Source: Thioalkalivibrio denitrificans | GTDB lineage: Bacteria; Pseudomonadota; Gammaproteobacteria; Ectothiorhodospirales; Ectothiorhodospiraceae | Direction of reading: 5' to 3' | Assembly (NCBI RefSeq): GCF_002000365.1 | Contig: NZ_MVBK01000057.1 | Location: forward strand, 18,974 to 82,973 | Length of the DNA: 64,000 nt | In this document: positions 1-9,822 of the stretch, piece after piece | How positions within the stretch are numbered: the stretch's first letter is position 1 | Layout: every line of letters begins with the position of its first letter | Translations under genes and position numbers: made by a program | Notes under the pieces: generated by a model | What the model was told of the DNA's origin: nothing | What the model saw: only the letters and a program-made list of their open reading frames with translations | Databases searched by the model: none

Positions 1-16
1 TGGTGAGATATGCGGG

Positions 17-2779
17 CTATAGCCTTCTTATCCTTTCCAGCTGCGCGTCCAGTTCCTTGAGGGTGGTTTCCAGCTCGCTGACGCGTGTGCGTTCCTTCTC
101 CACCACGTCCGCGGGGGCGCGTTCCACGAAACTCGGGTTGGCCAACTTGGCGCTGCACACGTCGAGGTTCTTCCGCACCCTGGCCTGTTCCTTCTCGAGT
201 CGTGCTATTTCGGCATCCTTGTCGATGAGGCCCGCCAGCGGGATGAGCAGGCGCATTTCGCCCACCAGGGCCATGGCGGATTCCGGCGCCTCGTTGCCGG
301 GCTCGAGCCAGGTGACGGACTCGGGTTTAGCCAGAAAGCCGATGAAGGCTTCCGCCTCGTCGTAGCGCGCCCGGTCGCTGTCCCGCCAGTTGTCGATCAG
401 AAGGGGCAGGGGCTTGCCGGGGGAGATGTCCATTTCGGCACGGATGCGGCGCATACCCAGGATGAAGGTTTTGACCCACTCGATTTCCGATTCGACTGCC
501 GCGTCCTTGCGGTCTTCATCCGATTCGGGATAGGGCTGGTGCATGAGCGTATCGCCCCGGCTTCCGGCAAGCGGGCCCACCTGGCGCCAGATGGCCTCGG
601 TGATGAAGGGTATCACGGGGTGCATGAGGCGCAGCAGGGTGTCCAGCACGCGCACGAGTGTCCGCCTGGTCCCGCGCTGAGCCTCGACGGTGGAATCGCC
701 GGTCAGCACCGGCTTGGACAGTTCCAGGTACCAGTCGCAGTACTCGTGCCAGGTGAAGTCGTAGAGCGCCTGCGCGGCCAGGTCGAACCGATAGGCGTTC
801 AGCTGTGCGCGCACCTGGCCGATGACGTCCTGCAGGCGTGACTCGATCCAGCGATCTGCAAGCGACAGTTCCACCGGCTCGTCGCCAAGCCCCGTATCCT
901 GCCCTTCGGTGTTCATGAGCACGTAGCGGGCCGCGTTCCAGAGTTTGTTGCAGAAGTTGCGGTAGCCTTCGATGCGGCCAAGGTCGAACTTGATGTCCCG
1001 TCCGGTGGAGGCCAGCGAGGCCAGTGTGAAGCGCAGGGCGTCGGTGCCGAAGGCGGGAATGCCCTCGGGGAAGTGCTTGCGGGTGACCTTCTCGATGCGC
1101 TTCGCCATCTGCGGCTGCATGAGGCCGCGGGTGCGCTTGTCGATCAGATCGTCCAGGCTGATGCCGTCGATCAGGTCGATGGGATCCAGGACGTTGCCCT
1201 TGGACTTGGACATCTTCTGGCCTTCGGAGTCGCGGATCAGCCCCGTGATGTACACCTCCCGGAAGGGAACATCGCCCATGAACTTCTGGCCCATCATGAT
1301 CATGCGGGCCACCCAGAAGAAGATGATGTCGAAACCCGTGACCAGCACGTTGGTCGGGTAGTAACGGGACAGCTCCGGTGTTTCGTCCGGCCAGCCCAGG
1401 GTGGAGAAGGGCCAGAGCGCGGAACTGAACCAGGTGTCCAGCACGTCCGGGTCCCGGGTGAGCTTCACCCCGCTGTCCAGCTTGTACCTGGCGCGCACCT
1501 CGTCCTCGTCGTGAGCCACGTAGATATTGCCCTGCTCGTCGTACCACGCGGGGATGCGGTGGCCCCACCAGATCTGGCGGGAGATGCACCAGTCCTCGAT
1601 GTTGCGCATCCACTCGAAGTAGGTCTTGCTCCAGTTCTCCGGCACGAAGCGGATGCGGCCGTCCTCCACGGCGGCGATGGCCGGTTCCGCCAGCGGGCCG
1701 GCCTTCACGTACCACTGGTCCGTGAGGAAGGGTTCGATGACGGCGCCGGTGCGGTCGCCCCGGGGCACCATGAGCTTGTGGTCGTCGATGCGCTCCAGCA
1801 GGTCCTGCGCCTCCAGGTCGGCAATGATCCGCTTGCGTGCATCGAAGCGGTCAAGACCCCGGTAGGCCTCCGGGGCCTCGTCGTTGATCTTCGCGTCCAC
1901 GGTGAAGATGTTGATCACGGGCAGATCGTGACGCTGCCCCACTGCGTAATCGTTGAAGTCGTGCGCCGGGGTGATCTTCACACAGCCGGAGCCGAACTCC
2001 GGGTCCACGTAGTCGTCCGCGATCACCGGGATGGTGCGACCGGTGAGGGGAAGCTCGACCTGCCTGCCGATGAGGTGGTTGTAGCGCGCGTCCTCCGGAT
2101 GCACGGCGACGGCTGTGTCGCCCAGCATGGTTTCAGGACGCGTGGTGGCCACCACCAGGTGTCCGGAGCCGTCGGCCAGCGGGTAGCGCATGTGCCAGAG
2201 GGATCCCTGTTCCTCTTCCGAGATCACCTCGAGATCGGAAACGGCCGTGTGCAGCACGGGATCCCAGTTCACCAGCCGCTTGCCGCGGTAGATGAGTCCC
2301 TCGTCGTAGAGACGCACGAACACCTCGCGCACCGCCCTGGACAGACCGTCGTCCATGGTGAAGCGTTCGCGATCCCAGTCGATGCTGTTGCCCAGCCGGC
2401 GCATCTGGCGGGTGATGGTGTCCCCGGATTCCGCCTTCCATTGCCAGACCCGCTCCAGGAATTGCTCCCGGCCCAGGTCATGACGGCTGACACCCTCGGC
2501 CGCCAACTGGCGCTCCACCACCATCTGCGTGGCGATGCCCGCATGGTCCGTGCCCCCCTGCCAGAGGGCGTCGGCGCCGCTCATGCGCTGATACCGGATC
2601 AGCGTGTCCATCAGCGTGTGCTGGAAGGCGTGACCCATGTGCAGGGTGCCGGTCACGTTGGGCGGCGGCAGCATGATGCAGTAGGGGGTGCCATTCCCGC
2701 TCGGCCTGAAATGACCGGCGCGCTCCCATTGCTCGTACAGGGACTGTTCGATGGCGCGGGGGTCGTAGGTCTTGTCCAT
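17..2779 (-). CDS. valS: Valyl-tRNA synthetase
   Basis: Cytoplasmic class I aminoacyl-tRNA synthetase that charges tRNA-Val and edits misactivated threonine. The 920-residue product has the HIGH-type motif near residue 45 ([12 protein letters not shown]), the KMSKS loop ([14 protein letters not shown]), and a C-terminal charged coiled-coil arm ([19 protein letters not shown]), as in bacterial ValRS. Length is slightly below E. coli ValS (951). I chose the ATG that gives [12 protein letters not shown]; an in-frame ATG 39 bases upstream would add a proline-rich, non-conserved tail. It ends the minus-strand run pepA - holC - small protein - valS, a gammaproteobacterial order. A very long antisense frame covers it but is a GC artefact. 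Confidence 0.97.
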   Translation of the reverse strand: MDKTYDPRAIEQSLYEQWERAGHFRPSGNGTPYCIMLPPPNVTGTLHMGHAFQHTLMDTLIRYQRMSGADALWQGGTDHAGIATQMVVERQLAAEGVSRHDLGREQFLERVWQWKAESGDTITRQMRRLGNSIDWDRERFTMDDGLSRAVREVFVRLYDEGLIYRGKRLVNWDPVLHTAVSDLEVISEEEQGSLWHMRYPLADGSGHLVVATTRPETMLGDTAVAVHPEDARYNHLIGRQVELPLTGRTIPVIADDYVDPEFGSGCVKITPAHDFNDYAVGQRHDLPVINIFTVDAKINDEAPEAYRGLDRFDARKRIIADLEAQDLLERIDDHKLMVPRGDRTGAVIEPFLTDQWYVKAGPLAEPAIAAVEDGRIRFVPENWSKTYFEWMRNIEDWCISRQIWWGHRIPAWYDEQGNIYVAHDEDEVRARYKLDSGVKLTRDPDVLDTWFSSALWPFSTLGWPDETPELSRYYPTNVLVTGFDIIFFWVARMIMMGQKFMGDVPFREVYITGLIRDSEGQKMSKSKGNVLDPIDLIDGISLDDLIDKRTRGLMQPQMAKRIEKVTRKHFPEGIPAFGTDALRFTLASLASTGRDIKFDLGRIEGYRNFCNKLWNAARYVLMNTEGQDTGLGDEPVELSLADRWIESRLQDVIGQVRAQLNAYRFDLAAQALYDFTWHEYCDWYLELSKPVLTGDSTVEAQRGTRRTLVRVLDTLLRLMHPVIPFITEAIWRQVGPLAGSRGDTLMHQPYPESDEDRKDAAVESEIEWVKTFILGMRRIRAEMDISPGKPLPLLIDNWRDSDRARYDEAEAFIGFLAKPESVTWLEPGNEAPESAMALVGEMRLLIPLAGLIDKDAEIARLEKEQARVRKNLDVCSAKLANPSFVERAPADVVEKERTRVSELETTLKELDAQLERIRRL

Positions 2780-2884
2780 GGGATCCGGGTCGGGGTGCGG
2801 TGGCCGAAAAGCCGGCATTATACCGGAAGCGGTTGGGGTGTTGGCTGCGCGCGGAACGGCTCAGGCGCGGTACAGTTGCCGTGT

Positions 2885-3421
2885 TCAGTCCTTTCCGGAA
2901 TCTTCCGGGGAGGAGGGAGGCGCATCGCCCAGGGAGGCCATGACCGCGTCCACCAGCTTCGTGCGCAGTTCGGGCAGGTGCTCGGCGAGGATCTGCTCTG
3001 CCAGGGCGTCCACCCGCGCACGCAGAGCTTCGTCCAGTGAATCGACATCCATGGCCGGTGTCGCCTCCACCACCTCTTTCTCCGGCACCTGTTCCAGCGA
3101 GTGAAAGGGCAGATCGTCCAGCTCATCCAGCTGCAGATCGATGTCGAGTTCGTTGGGCATGGTCGGAGACGCGGTGTCAGGCGGGACGTCGGCGCTGAGG
3201 CGCGACATGGCCTTGTCCACCAGCGATGCACCCTCGTCCGACGCCGGAGCGTCCGGTCCGACTGCCTGAGGCCCGTCGGGCCCGGTGGGCTGCTCGGTCA
3301 CCTCCGGTGGCGCGGTCGTATCGGCAGGGGCTGCATCGTCAACGGCTGGTCCCTTGCCCGATCCGGCCTTGATCAGCTTGGTCAGCGTGGGGATGCGTGG
3401 ATCGTCGGGGGACTGGGTCAT
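2885..3421 (-). CDS. Uncharacterised acidic protein between holC and valS
   Basis: A 178-residue protein of unknown function. The first two thirds are low complexity, rich in Ala, Pro, Asp and Thr, and probably disordered. The last 50 residues look like an amphipathic helical module (ALRARVDALAEQILAEHL) followed by an acidic tail. No catalytic motif, signal peptide or membrane segment is visible. Its ATG overlaps the holC stop in a TAATG arrangement, so translation is probably coupled to the polymerase chi subunit. A product of this kind in the same place has been seen in related genomes, but I do not know a function. Confidence 0.75.
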   Translation of the reverse strand: MTQSPDDPRIPTLTKLIKAGSGKGPAVDDAAPADTTAPPEVTEQPTGPDGPQAVGPDAPASDEGASLVDKAMSRLSADVPPDTASPTMPNELDIDLQLDELDDLPFHSLEQVPEKEVVEATPAMDVDSLDEALRARVDALAEQILAEHLPELRTKLVDAVMASLGDAPPSSPEDSGKD

Positions 3422-3849
3422 TAGCGTGCACCCAGCCGGTGATGGGTCAGGGCGTAGCCGCGCTCCTTGTAGAAACGGTACCGTTGACGGCCCGCGTCGC
3501 GGATGTTTGCTTCCTGGTTGACGATCTCCGCCACCCGTTCAAACCGGCTGAAGAAGAGGGGCACTTCGTCGTCAAGGTTGACCAGGATCTCGCCGGCCGA
3601 AGCCGGTTCCCGTTCGTGGCAGATCTGCACCGGACAATGCGGGTCGTCGCCTTCCACCTCGTGGGGCACGAAGGCGGTGTCACGGAAGGTCCAGAGCAGT
3701 TCGTCCAGTTGTCGGGAAAGCGCCGGAGTACCGGTGTGCACGTGCACCCGGTGGCCCAGACCGAAGGCCTTGTGGATCAGCCGGCACGCCGTCTGCAGGC
3801 GTCGGCGCGGGTCGTCGTCCTCGAGTACGTAGAAGTCGATGCGGGTCAT
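3421..3849 (-). CDS. holC: DNA polymerase III chi subunit
   Basis: Chi subunit of the clamp-loader complex, which links DNA polymerase III to single-stranded-DNA-binding protein. The 142-residue product starts MTRIDFYVL and has the family core (CRLIHKAFGLGHRVHVHT, then LDELLWTFRDTAFVPHE, then HEREPA and VNLDDEVP). Length matches the family (about 147 in E. coli). I chose the ATG at 3849; an extension of ten residues upstream would be translated from a tandem repeat. The leader directly upstream is that 7-base repeat and shows no Shine-Dalgarno sequence. It lies between pepA and a small acidic protein, the usual neighbourhood. Confidence 0.95.
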   Translation of the reverse strand: MTRIDFYVLEDDDPRRRLQTACRLIHKAFGLGHRVHVHTGTPALSRQLDELLWTFRDTAFVPHEVEGDDPHCPVQICHEREPASAGEILVNLDDEVPLFFSRFERVAEIVNQEANIRDAGRQRYRFYKERGYALTHHRLGAR

Positions 3850-3853
3850 GAAA

Positions 3854-3888
3854 AGGCAGGTACAAGGGCAAAGGTGCAAGATACAAGG
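3854..3888. repeat. Degenerate 7-base tandem repeat upstream of holC
   Basis: Five 7-base units in register (AGGCAGG, TACAAGG, GCAAAGG, TGCAAGA, TACAAGG on the plus strand). They begin 4 bases from the holC start codon and occupy its leader. Units read as CCTTGTA/TCTTGCA on the holC strand, and closely similar units recur upstream of parE and relA. No clear inverted arm is visible here. Confidence 0.7.
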
Positions 3889-3979
3889 GAAAACCCGTGG
3901 AATTTATCATCGTGGGTCAGGTGTTCAGCCTGACGTCGATGTTTGTCGATGGTTCCGCGGAGAGAGACCATGTGGTTTC

Positions 3980-5470
3980 TCACGAGGCCTTGTTCAGGAG
4001 GTATTGCATGAGCAGGGGGACGGGGCGGCCAGTGGCGCCTTTTTCCTTGCCGCTCTTCCAGGCGACGCCGGCGATGTCCAGGTGCGCCCAGTGGTATTTC
4101 TTCGTGAACCGGGACAGGAAGCAGGCGGCGGTGATGGTGCCTGCGGGGCGGCCGCCGATGTTGGCCATGTCCGCAAAGTTGCTCTTGAGCTGTTCCTGGT
4201 ATTCCTCCCACAGCGGCAGTTCCCAGGCCCGGTCGTAGCACTGCCGGCCCGCGTTGAGCAGTTCGTTGGCCAGTGGGCCGTGGTTGCTCAGGAGGCCTGT
4301 GGCCTGGTGCCCGAGGGCGATGATGCAGGCGCCGGTGAGGGTGGCGATGTCGATCACCGACTCCGGCTCGAAGCGTTCCACGTAGGACAGGGCGTCGCAC
4401 AGGACCAGCCGGCCCTCGGCATCCGTGTTGAGGATCTCCACGGTCTGTCCGGACATACTCGTCACCACGTCACCGGGGCGGCTGGCTTTGCCGTCCGGCA
4501 TGTTCTCCGCGGCCGCCACCACGCCGATCACATTCAGGGGCAGCATCATCTCGGCAATGGCCTTCATGACACCCAGCACGCTGGCAGCCCCGCACATGTC
4601 GAACTTCATCTCGTCCATGGCCTCGCCAGGCTTGAGCGAGATACCGCCGGTGTCGAACGTGATGCCCTTGCCTACCAGCACGATGGGCTTGCTGTCCTTC
4701 TTTCCGCCCCGATACTCCATCACGATCAGCTTGGCCGGCTGCTCGCTGCCCCGGGACACGGAGAGCAGGGCGCCCATGCCGAGTTTCTCCATGTCCGCCT
4801 CTTCCATGACCTCCACCTTCACGGACTTGTAGGTCTTGTTCAGCTGCCGGGCCTGATCGGCCAGGTAGGTGGGGGTGCAGATGTTGCCGGGGAGGTTGGC
4901 GAGGTCGCGGGTGAAGCGGGTGCCCAGTGAGATGGCCGAGGCCACACGCACGGCCTCCTCCCCGGGCAACAGGTCCGAACGGGAGGGCACGCTCAGGATG
5001 ATGCGGCGCAGGGGACGCTGGACCTCGTCCTTCTTGCTCTTGAGCTGCTGGAAGCGGTAGAGGGTGTCCTGGGTGACGGTCACCGCCTGGCTGATCTTCC
5101 ACAGGGTGTCGCGCCCCTTGACCGGCAGATCCGTGAGATAATTCACTGCCTCCACGGCGCCGCTCTTGTTTACGGTACGGGCCATGGTAGCCGTCACGCT
5201 GCGGTAGGCGGCCTCGTTGAACTCGCGCTCCTTGCCGCAGCCCACCAGGAGGACACGGTCGCACAGGGTGTTGGGCAGGTTGTACAGCCAGAGGGTCTGT
5301 TCCTTCTCTCCGTCCATGTCACCGCGGCGCAGGATGGTGGAGAGCATACCGCCGCTGGCCTTGTCCAGAACGCGGGCGGCGCCTGAGAGCCTGCGCCGCT
5401 CGAAGACCCCCACGACCACGCAGGCACTGCGCTGTTTTTCAGGGTTGCCGCTCTTGACTGAAAATTCCAT
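3980..5470 (-). CDS. pepA: Leucyl aminopeptidase
   Basis: Cytosolic M17 metallo-aminopeptidase with two divalent metals; in E. coli PepA also acts as a DNA-binding accessory factor in Xer recombination and carAB control. The 496-residue product carries the signature NTDAEGRL at residues 348-355, the metal/active-site lysine region [11 protein letters not shown] near 267-277 and DMCGAA near 291. Length matches the family. It is transcribed away from lptF with a 150-base gap holding both promoters. XerD is encoded about 40 kb away in this window, but no link can be read from sequence. Confidence 0.97.
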   Translation of the reverse strand: MEFSVKSGNPEKQRSACVVVGVFERRRLSGAARVLDKASGGMLSTILRRGDMDGEKEQTLWLYNLPNTLCDRVLLVGCGKEREFNEAAYRSVTATMARTVNKSGAVEAVNYLTDLPVKGRDTLWKISQAVTVTQDTLYRFQQLKSKKDEVQRPLRRIILSVPSRSDLLPGEEAVRVASAISLGTRFTRDLANLPGNICTPTYLADQARQLNKTYKSVKVEVMEEADMEKLGMGALLSVSRGSEQPAKLIVMEYRGGKKDSKPIVLVGKGITFDTGGISLKPGEAMDEMKFDMCGAASVLGVMKAIAEMMLPLNVIGVVAAAENMPDGKASRPGDVVTSMSGQTVEILNTDAEGRLVLCDALSYVERFEPESVIDIATLTGACIIALGHQATGLLSNHGPLANELLNAGRQCYDRAWELPLWEEYQEQLKSNFADMANIGGRPAGTITAACFLSRFTKKYHWAHLDIAGVAWKSGKEKGATGRPVPLLMQYLLNKAS

Positions 5471-5620
5471 GCCACTCCTCGGGTATGCTGGTGGGACGCG
5501 CCCGGACGGCGCCGTTCAGAATCGATAAATGAGGCACGCCCATTCTATGCAAGTTCCCATGCCATCACCACGCCGGCGCGTGTCGGGCCCCGTCGGGCGG
5601 GTCCGGGAAGGAGTGGCCGC

Positions 5621-6745
5621 ATGGCAGTGAGGCAGGGGGTTTTCGACGTCCTCGATCGCTACCTGATGCGCGAGATGCTCAGCACCCATGGGGCGGTGAC
5701 CCTGGTGCTGCTCCTGATCATTGTCGGCGGCACGCTGGCACGCATCCTGCGCGATGCCGCAGAGGGACGCATACCGCCGGATGTGTTGCTGCCGCTGGTG
5801 GCGCTGGGTTCGGTGCAGGGGCTGATCCTGCTGCTGCCGGTGTCCCTGTTTCTGGCGCTCATGCTGGGACTGGGGCGCCTGTACAAGGACAGTGAGATGA
5901 CGGCGCTTCAGGCCTGCGGTGTGGGTCCCGCGCGCCTGTACAGGGGCATTGCCTGGTTGACGGCCCCCATGGTGGCCCTGCTCACGGTGCTGGTGTTCTG
6001 GGCCGCCCCGCTGGCCTCCGCCGCCATCGAGCAGGTACGCGCCGAGGCGGAACAACGGCCCGACCTGGCAGGCGTGGCGCCCGGGCGGTTCATGGAGTCC
6101 CGCGTGGACAGGCGCGTGTTCTTCATCGAGGGCTACACCGACGATGGTGCGTCCATGCGCAACGTGTTCATTCAGTCGCGCGGACCGGAGGGTACCGAGG
6201 TGATCACCGCGCAGCGCGCACGCAGCCAGGTGGACCCGGTGACAGGCTCCCGCTACCTGGTGCTTCACGACGGCTACCGCTATCTGGGTCACCCGGGAGG
6301 ACGCGAGTTCCGCGTCATCGAGTTCCGTACGCACGGCATGCGGGTGCCTGACCCCGAAGGTGCTCGGCGACGGGGCGGCGTGGGGAGCATGCCGACCCTG
6401 GATCTGATCGGCTCTGATCGACGCGAGGCGCAGGCGGAACTGCACTGGCGCGCCGCCATCCCCATTTCCATGATCCTGCTGGCTGCCCTGGCGCTGCCGC
6501 TGTCGCACACCACCAACCCGCGCCAGGGGCGCTTCGCGAAGCTCACGGCGGCCATCGTCATCTACATCGTCTATGCCAACTTTCTCATTCTGGGCAAGTC
6601 CTGGTACGAGAGCGGCCAGACCCCGGCATGGCTGGGGCTGTGGTGGGTACACGTGGCCTTGGGCGCAGTGATCGTCGTACTGCTCTGGCGCCAGCGCGGA
6701 CTGCGCCTCGGGCGCCGGGTCACCCCCGTGGAGAGCCCGTCTTGA
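5621..6745 (+). CDS. lptF: LPS export ABC transporter permease LptF
   Basis: Inner-membrane permease that pairs with LptG and the LptB ATPase to extract lipopolysaccharide and push it across the periplasm. The 374-residue product has the YjgP/YjgQ arrangement: N-terminal membrane helices (LVLLLIIVGGTLARIL; GLILLLPVSLFLALMLGLG), the cytoplasmic coupling segment DSEMTALQACGV, a periplasmic beta-jellyroll domain, and three C-terminal helices. It is divergent from pepA and its stop overlaps the lptG start, the standard arrangement. Confidence 0.95.
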   Translation: MAVRQGVFDVLDRYLMREMLSTHGAVTLVLLLIIVGGTLARILRDAAEGRIPPDVLLPLVALGSVQGLILLLPVSLFLALMLGLGRLYKDSEMTALQACGVGPARLYRGIAWLTAPMVALLTVLVFWAAPLASAAIEQVRAEAEQRPDLAGVAPGRFMESRVDRRVFFIEGYTDDGASMRNVFIQSRGPEGTEVITAQRARSQVDPVTGSRYLVLHDGYRYLGHPGGREFRVIEFRTHGMRVPDPEGARRRGGVGSMPTLDLIGSDRREAQAELHWRAAIPISMILLAALALPLSHTTNPRQGRFAKLTAAIVIYIVYANFLILGKSWYESGQTPAWLGLWWVHVALGAVIVVLLWRQRGLRLGRRVTPVESPS

Positions 6746-7800
6746 GGCGGCTCGACGGATACATCGGCCGCCAGGTGGCGGTTGGCACCCTGCTGGTGCT
6801 TTTGGTGCTCACGGGGCTGGACGCCCTGTTCGCCTTCATTGGCGAGATCGACGGCCTGGATGAACACTACGGACTCGTACAGGCGCTGGTGTACACGGCG
6901 CTGACGGTGCCGCGCCGCGCCTATGAACTGTTTCCCACCGCTGTCCTGCTGGGCAGCCTGCTGAGCCTGGGTACACTGGCCGCCAACAGCGAGCTCATTG
7001 CCATGCGGGCGGCCGGCGTGTCCGTGGCGAGAATCGTGGGTTCGGCGCTGCGCACGGGCCTGATCCTGATGGTGGGCATTGTGATCGTCGGCGAAGGGGT
7101 GGCCCCCGCGGGCGAACAGCGCGGCCAGAACCTGCGCGCCATGGTTCACAGTGACGAGATGCATGTCACCACACGCGGCCTGTGGGCCAAGGACGGACAG
7201 CGTTTCGTGAACGTCGGCGCGGTGATGCCCGATCTGCGCCTGCTGAATGTCCGCATCTACGAACTCGATGCCGACCGGCGCCTGAGCGCCCTCATGAGGG
7301 TCGAAGCGGCTCGCTATGAGGGCGGCAGATGGATGCTCTCGGGTATCCATCGCAGCCGCCTGTCCGATGCGGGCGTGACCAGCGAGTTCGTGGACGAGGA
7401 ACGCTGGTCCCGGCTGCTGGCGCCGGAACTGTTCGATGTTCTGGCTGTGGAGCCGCGGCAGATGTCGGCCATGACGCTTCGCCAGTACGTCAATTACCTG
7501 CGCGAGAACAACCTGGAATCCGCACAGTATGAATTGGCCTACTGGATGCGATTCACCATACCCCTGTCGAGCCTGGTGATGCTGCTGCTGGCCATACCGT
7601 TCGTGTTCGGTTCGCTGCGCACGGGCAGCGCGGGGCAGCGGCTGTTCATCGGCGTGCTCATCGGCGTGGGGTTCCACCTGCTCAATCGGACATTCAATCA
7701 CATGGGCATTGTCTACGGATTGCCGCCGCTGCTGAGCGCAAGTCTGCCGATGCTCATATTTCTTGGCGTGGCGCTGGCGGCGCTGAGGCGAGTGAGATGA
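6742..7800 (+). CDS. lptG: LPS export ABC transporter permease LptG
   Basis: Second permease of the LptBFG lipopolysaccharide extractor. Topology mirrors LptF: two helices, a coupling segment (NSELIAMRAAGVSVARI), a jellyroll domain (residues about 130-265) and three C-terminal helices. I start it at the TTG at 6742, which shares bases with the lptF stop (TTGA), lies about 8 bases after a GGAG ribosome site, and gives 352 residues beginning (M)RRLDGYIGRQ. Upstream in-frame starts would add a non-conserved tail. The stop codon is followed without a gap by a 7-base tandem repeat. Confidence 0.94.
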   Translation: MRRLDGYIGRQVAVGTLLVLLVLTGLDALFAFIGEIDGLDEHYGLVQALVYTALTVPRRAYELFPTAVLLGSLLSLGTLAANSELIAMRAAGVSVARIVGSALRTGLILMVGIVIVGEGVAPAGEQRGQNLRAMVHSDEMHVTTRGLWAKDGQRFVNVGAVMPDLRLLNVRIYELDADRRLSALMRVEAARYEGGRWMLSGIHRSRLSDAGVTSEFVDEERWSRLLAPELFDVLAVEPRQMSAMTLRQYVNYLRENNLESAQYELAYWMRFTIPLSSLVMLLLAIPFVFGSLRTGSAGQRLFIGVLIGVGFHLLNRTFNHMGIVYGLPPLLSASLPMLIFLGVALAALRRVR

Positions 7801-7908
7801 ATTCAAGATTCAAGATTCAAGATTCAAGATTCAAGATTCAAGATTCAAGATTCAAAGGTAATGGGTCGCCCGCTTTTCCCTTGAATCTTGAATTTTGAAC
7901 CTTGAATT
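7801..7908. repeat. ATTCAAG heptamer hairpin between lptG and an RDD gene
   Basis: The left arm is seven perfect ATTCAAG units (7801-7849) plus ATTCAAA. The right arm is four inverted units (TTGAATC, TTGAATT, TTGAACC, TTGAATT; 7881-7908) after a 24-base loop. The arms are unequal (8 against 4 units). The element fills the gap between two convergent genes and could act as a bidirectional terminator or RNA hairpin. Related elements with the same unit are at 10248 and 47937. Confidence 0.95.
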
Positions 7909-7912
7909 TGTT

Positions 7913-8407
7913 TCAAACCCTCTCCAGCTTCGTCCCCGACAATCGGTCATGCAGCATCAGGCGTTCGGGATCGCGCTGGGCCCTGGCCAGCCCGGCTGCC
8001 ACCAGCGCAACGAAGGGCAGGGCGGCGATCCACCAGCCGCGGATGTAAAGCGCCGCGGCTGCCACGACCAGGCACCACTGGCCAAGGGCCACGCCGAAGC
8101 GGATGCCTGCCTGTCGCCAGGTGACCTGCTTCCCCGCCATGTCCACCAGGCGTATTTTCCAGGCCTGCATGCCCAGCGTCTGTCCCCGTTGGCGTGTCCA
8201 GCACCATCCCAGGAACCCGAAGGCCACCAGTGGAATGTACAGGCGCAGCGGCAGAAACAGCGGGTGCTCGTCGGTGATACCGAATGCGGCCACGATGAAA
8301 AACTCGACTGCCATGATCATGGCCAGCAGCAGCAGACCGTCGTAGGTCATCGCCGCCAGACGACGGGGCAGGCCAACGGGGGCGGTTGCAGTCTTGGGGG
8401 AGGCCAT
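7913..8407 (-). CDS. RDD family membrane protein
   Basis: A 164-residue integral membrane protein of the RDD family. It shows the family Arg/Asp pattern: PRRLAAMTYDGLLL at the N-terminus, RGQTLGMQAWKIRLV in the middle loop, and LMLHDRLSGT at the C-terminus, with three to four hydrophobic helices between. RDD proteins are often of unknown role; some are proposed to move ions or solutes. It is convergent with lptG across the heptamer hairpin, so it has its own promoter in the 234-base gap shared with the DUF2173 genes. Confidence 0.9.
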   Translation of the reverse strand: MASPKTATAPVGLPRRLAAMTYDGLLLLAMIMAVEFFIVAAFGITDEHPLFLPLRLYIPLVAFGFLGWCWTRQRGQTLGMQAWKIRLVDMAGKQVTWRQAGIRFGVALGQWCLVVAAAALYIRGWWIAALPFVALVAAGLARAQRDPERLMLHDRLSGTKLERV

Positions 8408-8641
8408 GGATTGTCCTGTGGCGGCCGGGGCACCCGGGAGAATTCCGGGAACCCTATCAAATTTTTCAATGACACCGATGGATTTTATGGCGGGTACGGA
8501 GGCCCTGTGGTAATAATTCCAGACACAGAGGTCTGCCGCATGCGCGGCGGAACATTATAAGGCAACCCCGCCCGAGGGCGAGGAGATTGCCGGATTCGTG
8601 CGGCGCCGTCACGGGGTCGTGCATGTTAGAGGGGGAGGTTC

Positions 8642-8998
8642 ATGGGGTTGATCCGCGATCTCATGGCGCAGCCGGGTGTTCTGGCGGCGGGAGAGTACTC
8701 CTACCGGGGTGATCGTTTTTCCTACGAAGGCAACCTGACGCGGGAGATGGCCCGCATGGCCTCGATCATGTGTCGGGCCACGCATATGGGCGTCCACATG
8801 GAATGCGACATCCTCGGCGTGTTCTGCCCTGGCTGCGGGCTCGTGCCCTCCCGGGGCTGGGCCGTGAGGGGGCCGCGTTTCAGCGTGTGTGTCATGGCCA
8901 ATTTCTTCTGCATCCTGGAAAACCGGGACGGTGTCATGAACGCGGTCCTCAAATGCATGCACGAGTCCCTGGACGAGGTGGCCATCGACATGGTGTGA
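8642..8998 (+). CDS. DUF2173 protein, first of three
   Basis: A 118-residue protein of the DUF2173 family, which is related to roadblock/LC7 folds. It shows the family pattern of an N-terminal LMAQPGVLAAGEY segment and a central GWAVRGPRFSVCVMANFFC strand pair. It is cysteine-rich (CDILGVFCPGCG adds a CxxC-like cluster), unlike its two neighbours. A very strong ribosome site (AGGGGGAGG) precedes the ATG. No signal peptide or membrane helix. Function unknown; a protein-binding or redox-sensing role is only a guess. Confidence 0.85.
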   Translation: MGLIRDLMAQPGVLAAGEYSYRGDRFSYEGNLTREMARMASIMCRATHMGVHMECDILGVFCPGCGLVPSRGWAVRGPRFSVCVMANFFCILENRDGVMNAVLKCMHESLDEVAIDMV

Positions 8999-9043
8999 GA
9001 CGTGTCGACGCACGTTCGTGAGGGATTTTCCAAGGGGGACGGA

Positions 9044-9397
9044 ATGATCGAACTGAGTACGCTCATGTCGTTGAACGGTGCCGTTGCGGCCTTCGAGTTT
9101 TCGGACCGGGGGGAACTGGTGAGCCACGCGGTGGCGCCGGACCCGGACATGGATCCGGTGGCCCTGGACATGCTGAGCCATGTCTGCGTGGCCAATATCT
9201 CCCTGGCATCCATGCAGGCCAGGGGCTGGGAAGGCGTGACGGGCATGAACGGCTTCTACCCCATCCAGGGGTTCACCCTGATCGGGATGGACTGGACCGC
9301 CGTCATCAATGGCCGCCATGGTGTGGTTCTGCGCAATGACTCGGGCGATGTGGAAGCCGCCTATCGCGCCCTGGGGGCAGGGGATCAGGGTCCATGA
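9044..9397 (+). CDS. DUF2173 protein, second of three
   Basis: A 117-residue paralogue starting MIELSTLMSLNGAVAAFEF, with the same layout as its neighbours: N-terminal helix, short beta hairpin, a helical middle around HVCVANISLAS, then strands in FTLIGMDWTAVINGRHGVVL. I chose the ATG at 9044 because AAGGGGGACGG lies just before it; an earlier ATG at 9002 lacks a ribosome site and would add 14 non-conserved residues. Its stop overlaps the next start (ATGA), so the second and third genes are translationally coupled. Confidence 0.83.
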   Translation: MIELSTLMSLNGAVAAFEFSDRGELVSHAVAPDPDMDPVALDMLSHVCVANISLASMQARGWEGVTGMNGFYPIQGFTLIGMDWTAVINGRHGVVLRNDSGDVEAAYRALGAGDQGP

Positions 9398-9726
9398 TCA
9401 GGCGGTTGCTGGCCCTGGATGGCGTCCTGGTGGCCGCGCGCTTTCGCGACGACGGACAATTGGTGGAGGGTTACGGTCTGCTCGATGAGCATCATATGTG
9501 GCGCCTGGCCCGCTTCGCCCACGACTACAAGCGCTTCACCCAGGGGAATTCGGACCAGTTCTCCATGTTCACCCGATTGCGTGGCTGGACCCCGCCCAAG
9601 GGCTGGATCGTGCGTGGCGAGGCGCACTCGGTGTGTTCCATCGGCAACCTGGTCTGCCTGGTGAACAATGCCGAGGCCTCTCTCAATGAGGTCATGCGCG
9701 AGCTGGACGACGTGTCCCATTTCTGA
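9394..9726 (+). CDS. DUF2173 protein, third of three
   Basis: A 110-residue paralogue (MIRRLLALDGVLVAARF). The segment GWIVRGEAHSVCSIGNLVCLVNN lines up with GWAVRGPRFSVCVMANFFCILEN of the first copy, which shows they are paralogues; the second copy is more diverged here. The start overlaps the stop of the preceding gene. Three copies in a row suggest subunits of one small complex, but the sequence alone gives no partner. Confidence 0.83.
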   Translation: MIRRLLALDGVLVAARFRDDGQLVEGYGLLDEHHMWRLARFAHDYKRFTQGNSDQFSMFTRLRGWTPPKGWIVRGEAHSVCSIGNLVCLVNNAEASLNEVMRELDDVSHF

Positions 9727-9822
9727 GCCGGCCCCTGTCTGCGGGTCTGCCGGCCCGTTCTCCGGCAGGAACTTGTTGGAACCGCATCCGGGTTCCTATA
9801 CTGCGTCGACGATCAAGATGCA

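Noticed and set aside
1073-3040. 655-residue plus-strand frame opposite valS
   Set aside because: Antisense to a clear ValRS, no motifs, same His/Val/Asp-rich composition as other shadows.
7801-7856. CRISPR-like direct repeats
   Set aside because: Units are 7 bases with no spacers between them, and no cas gene is present.
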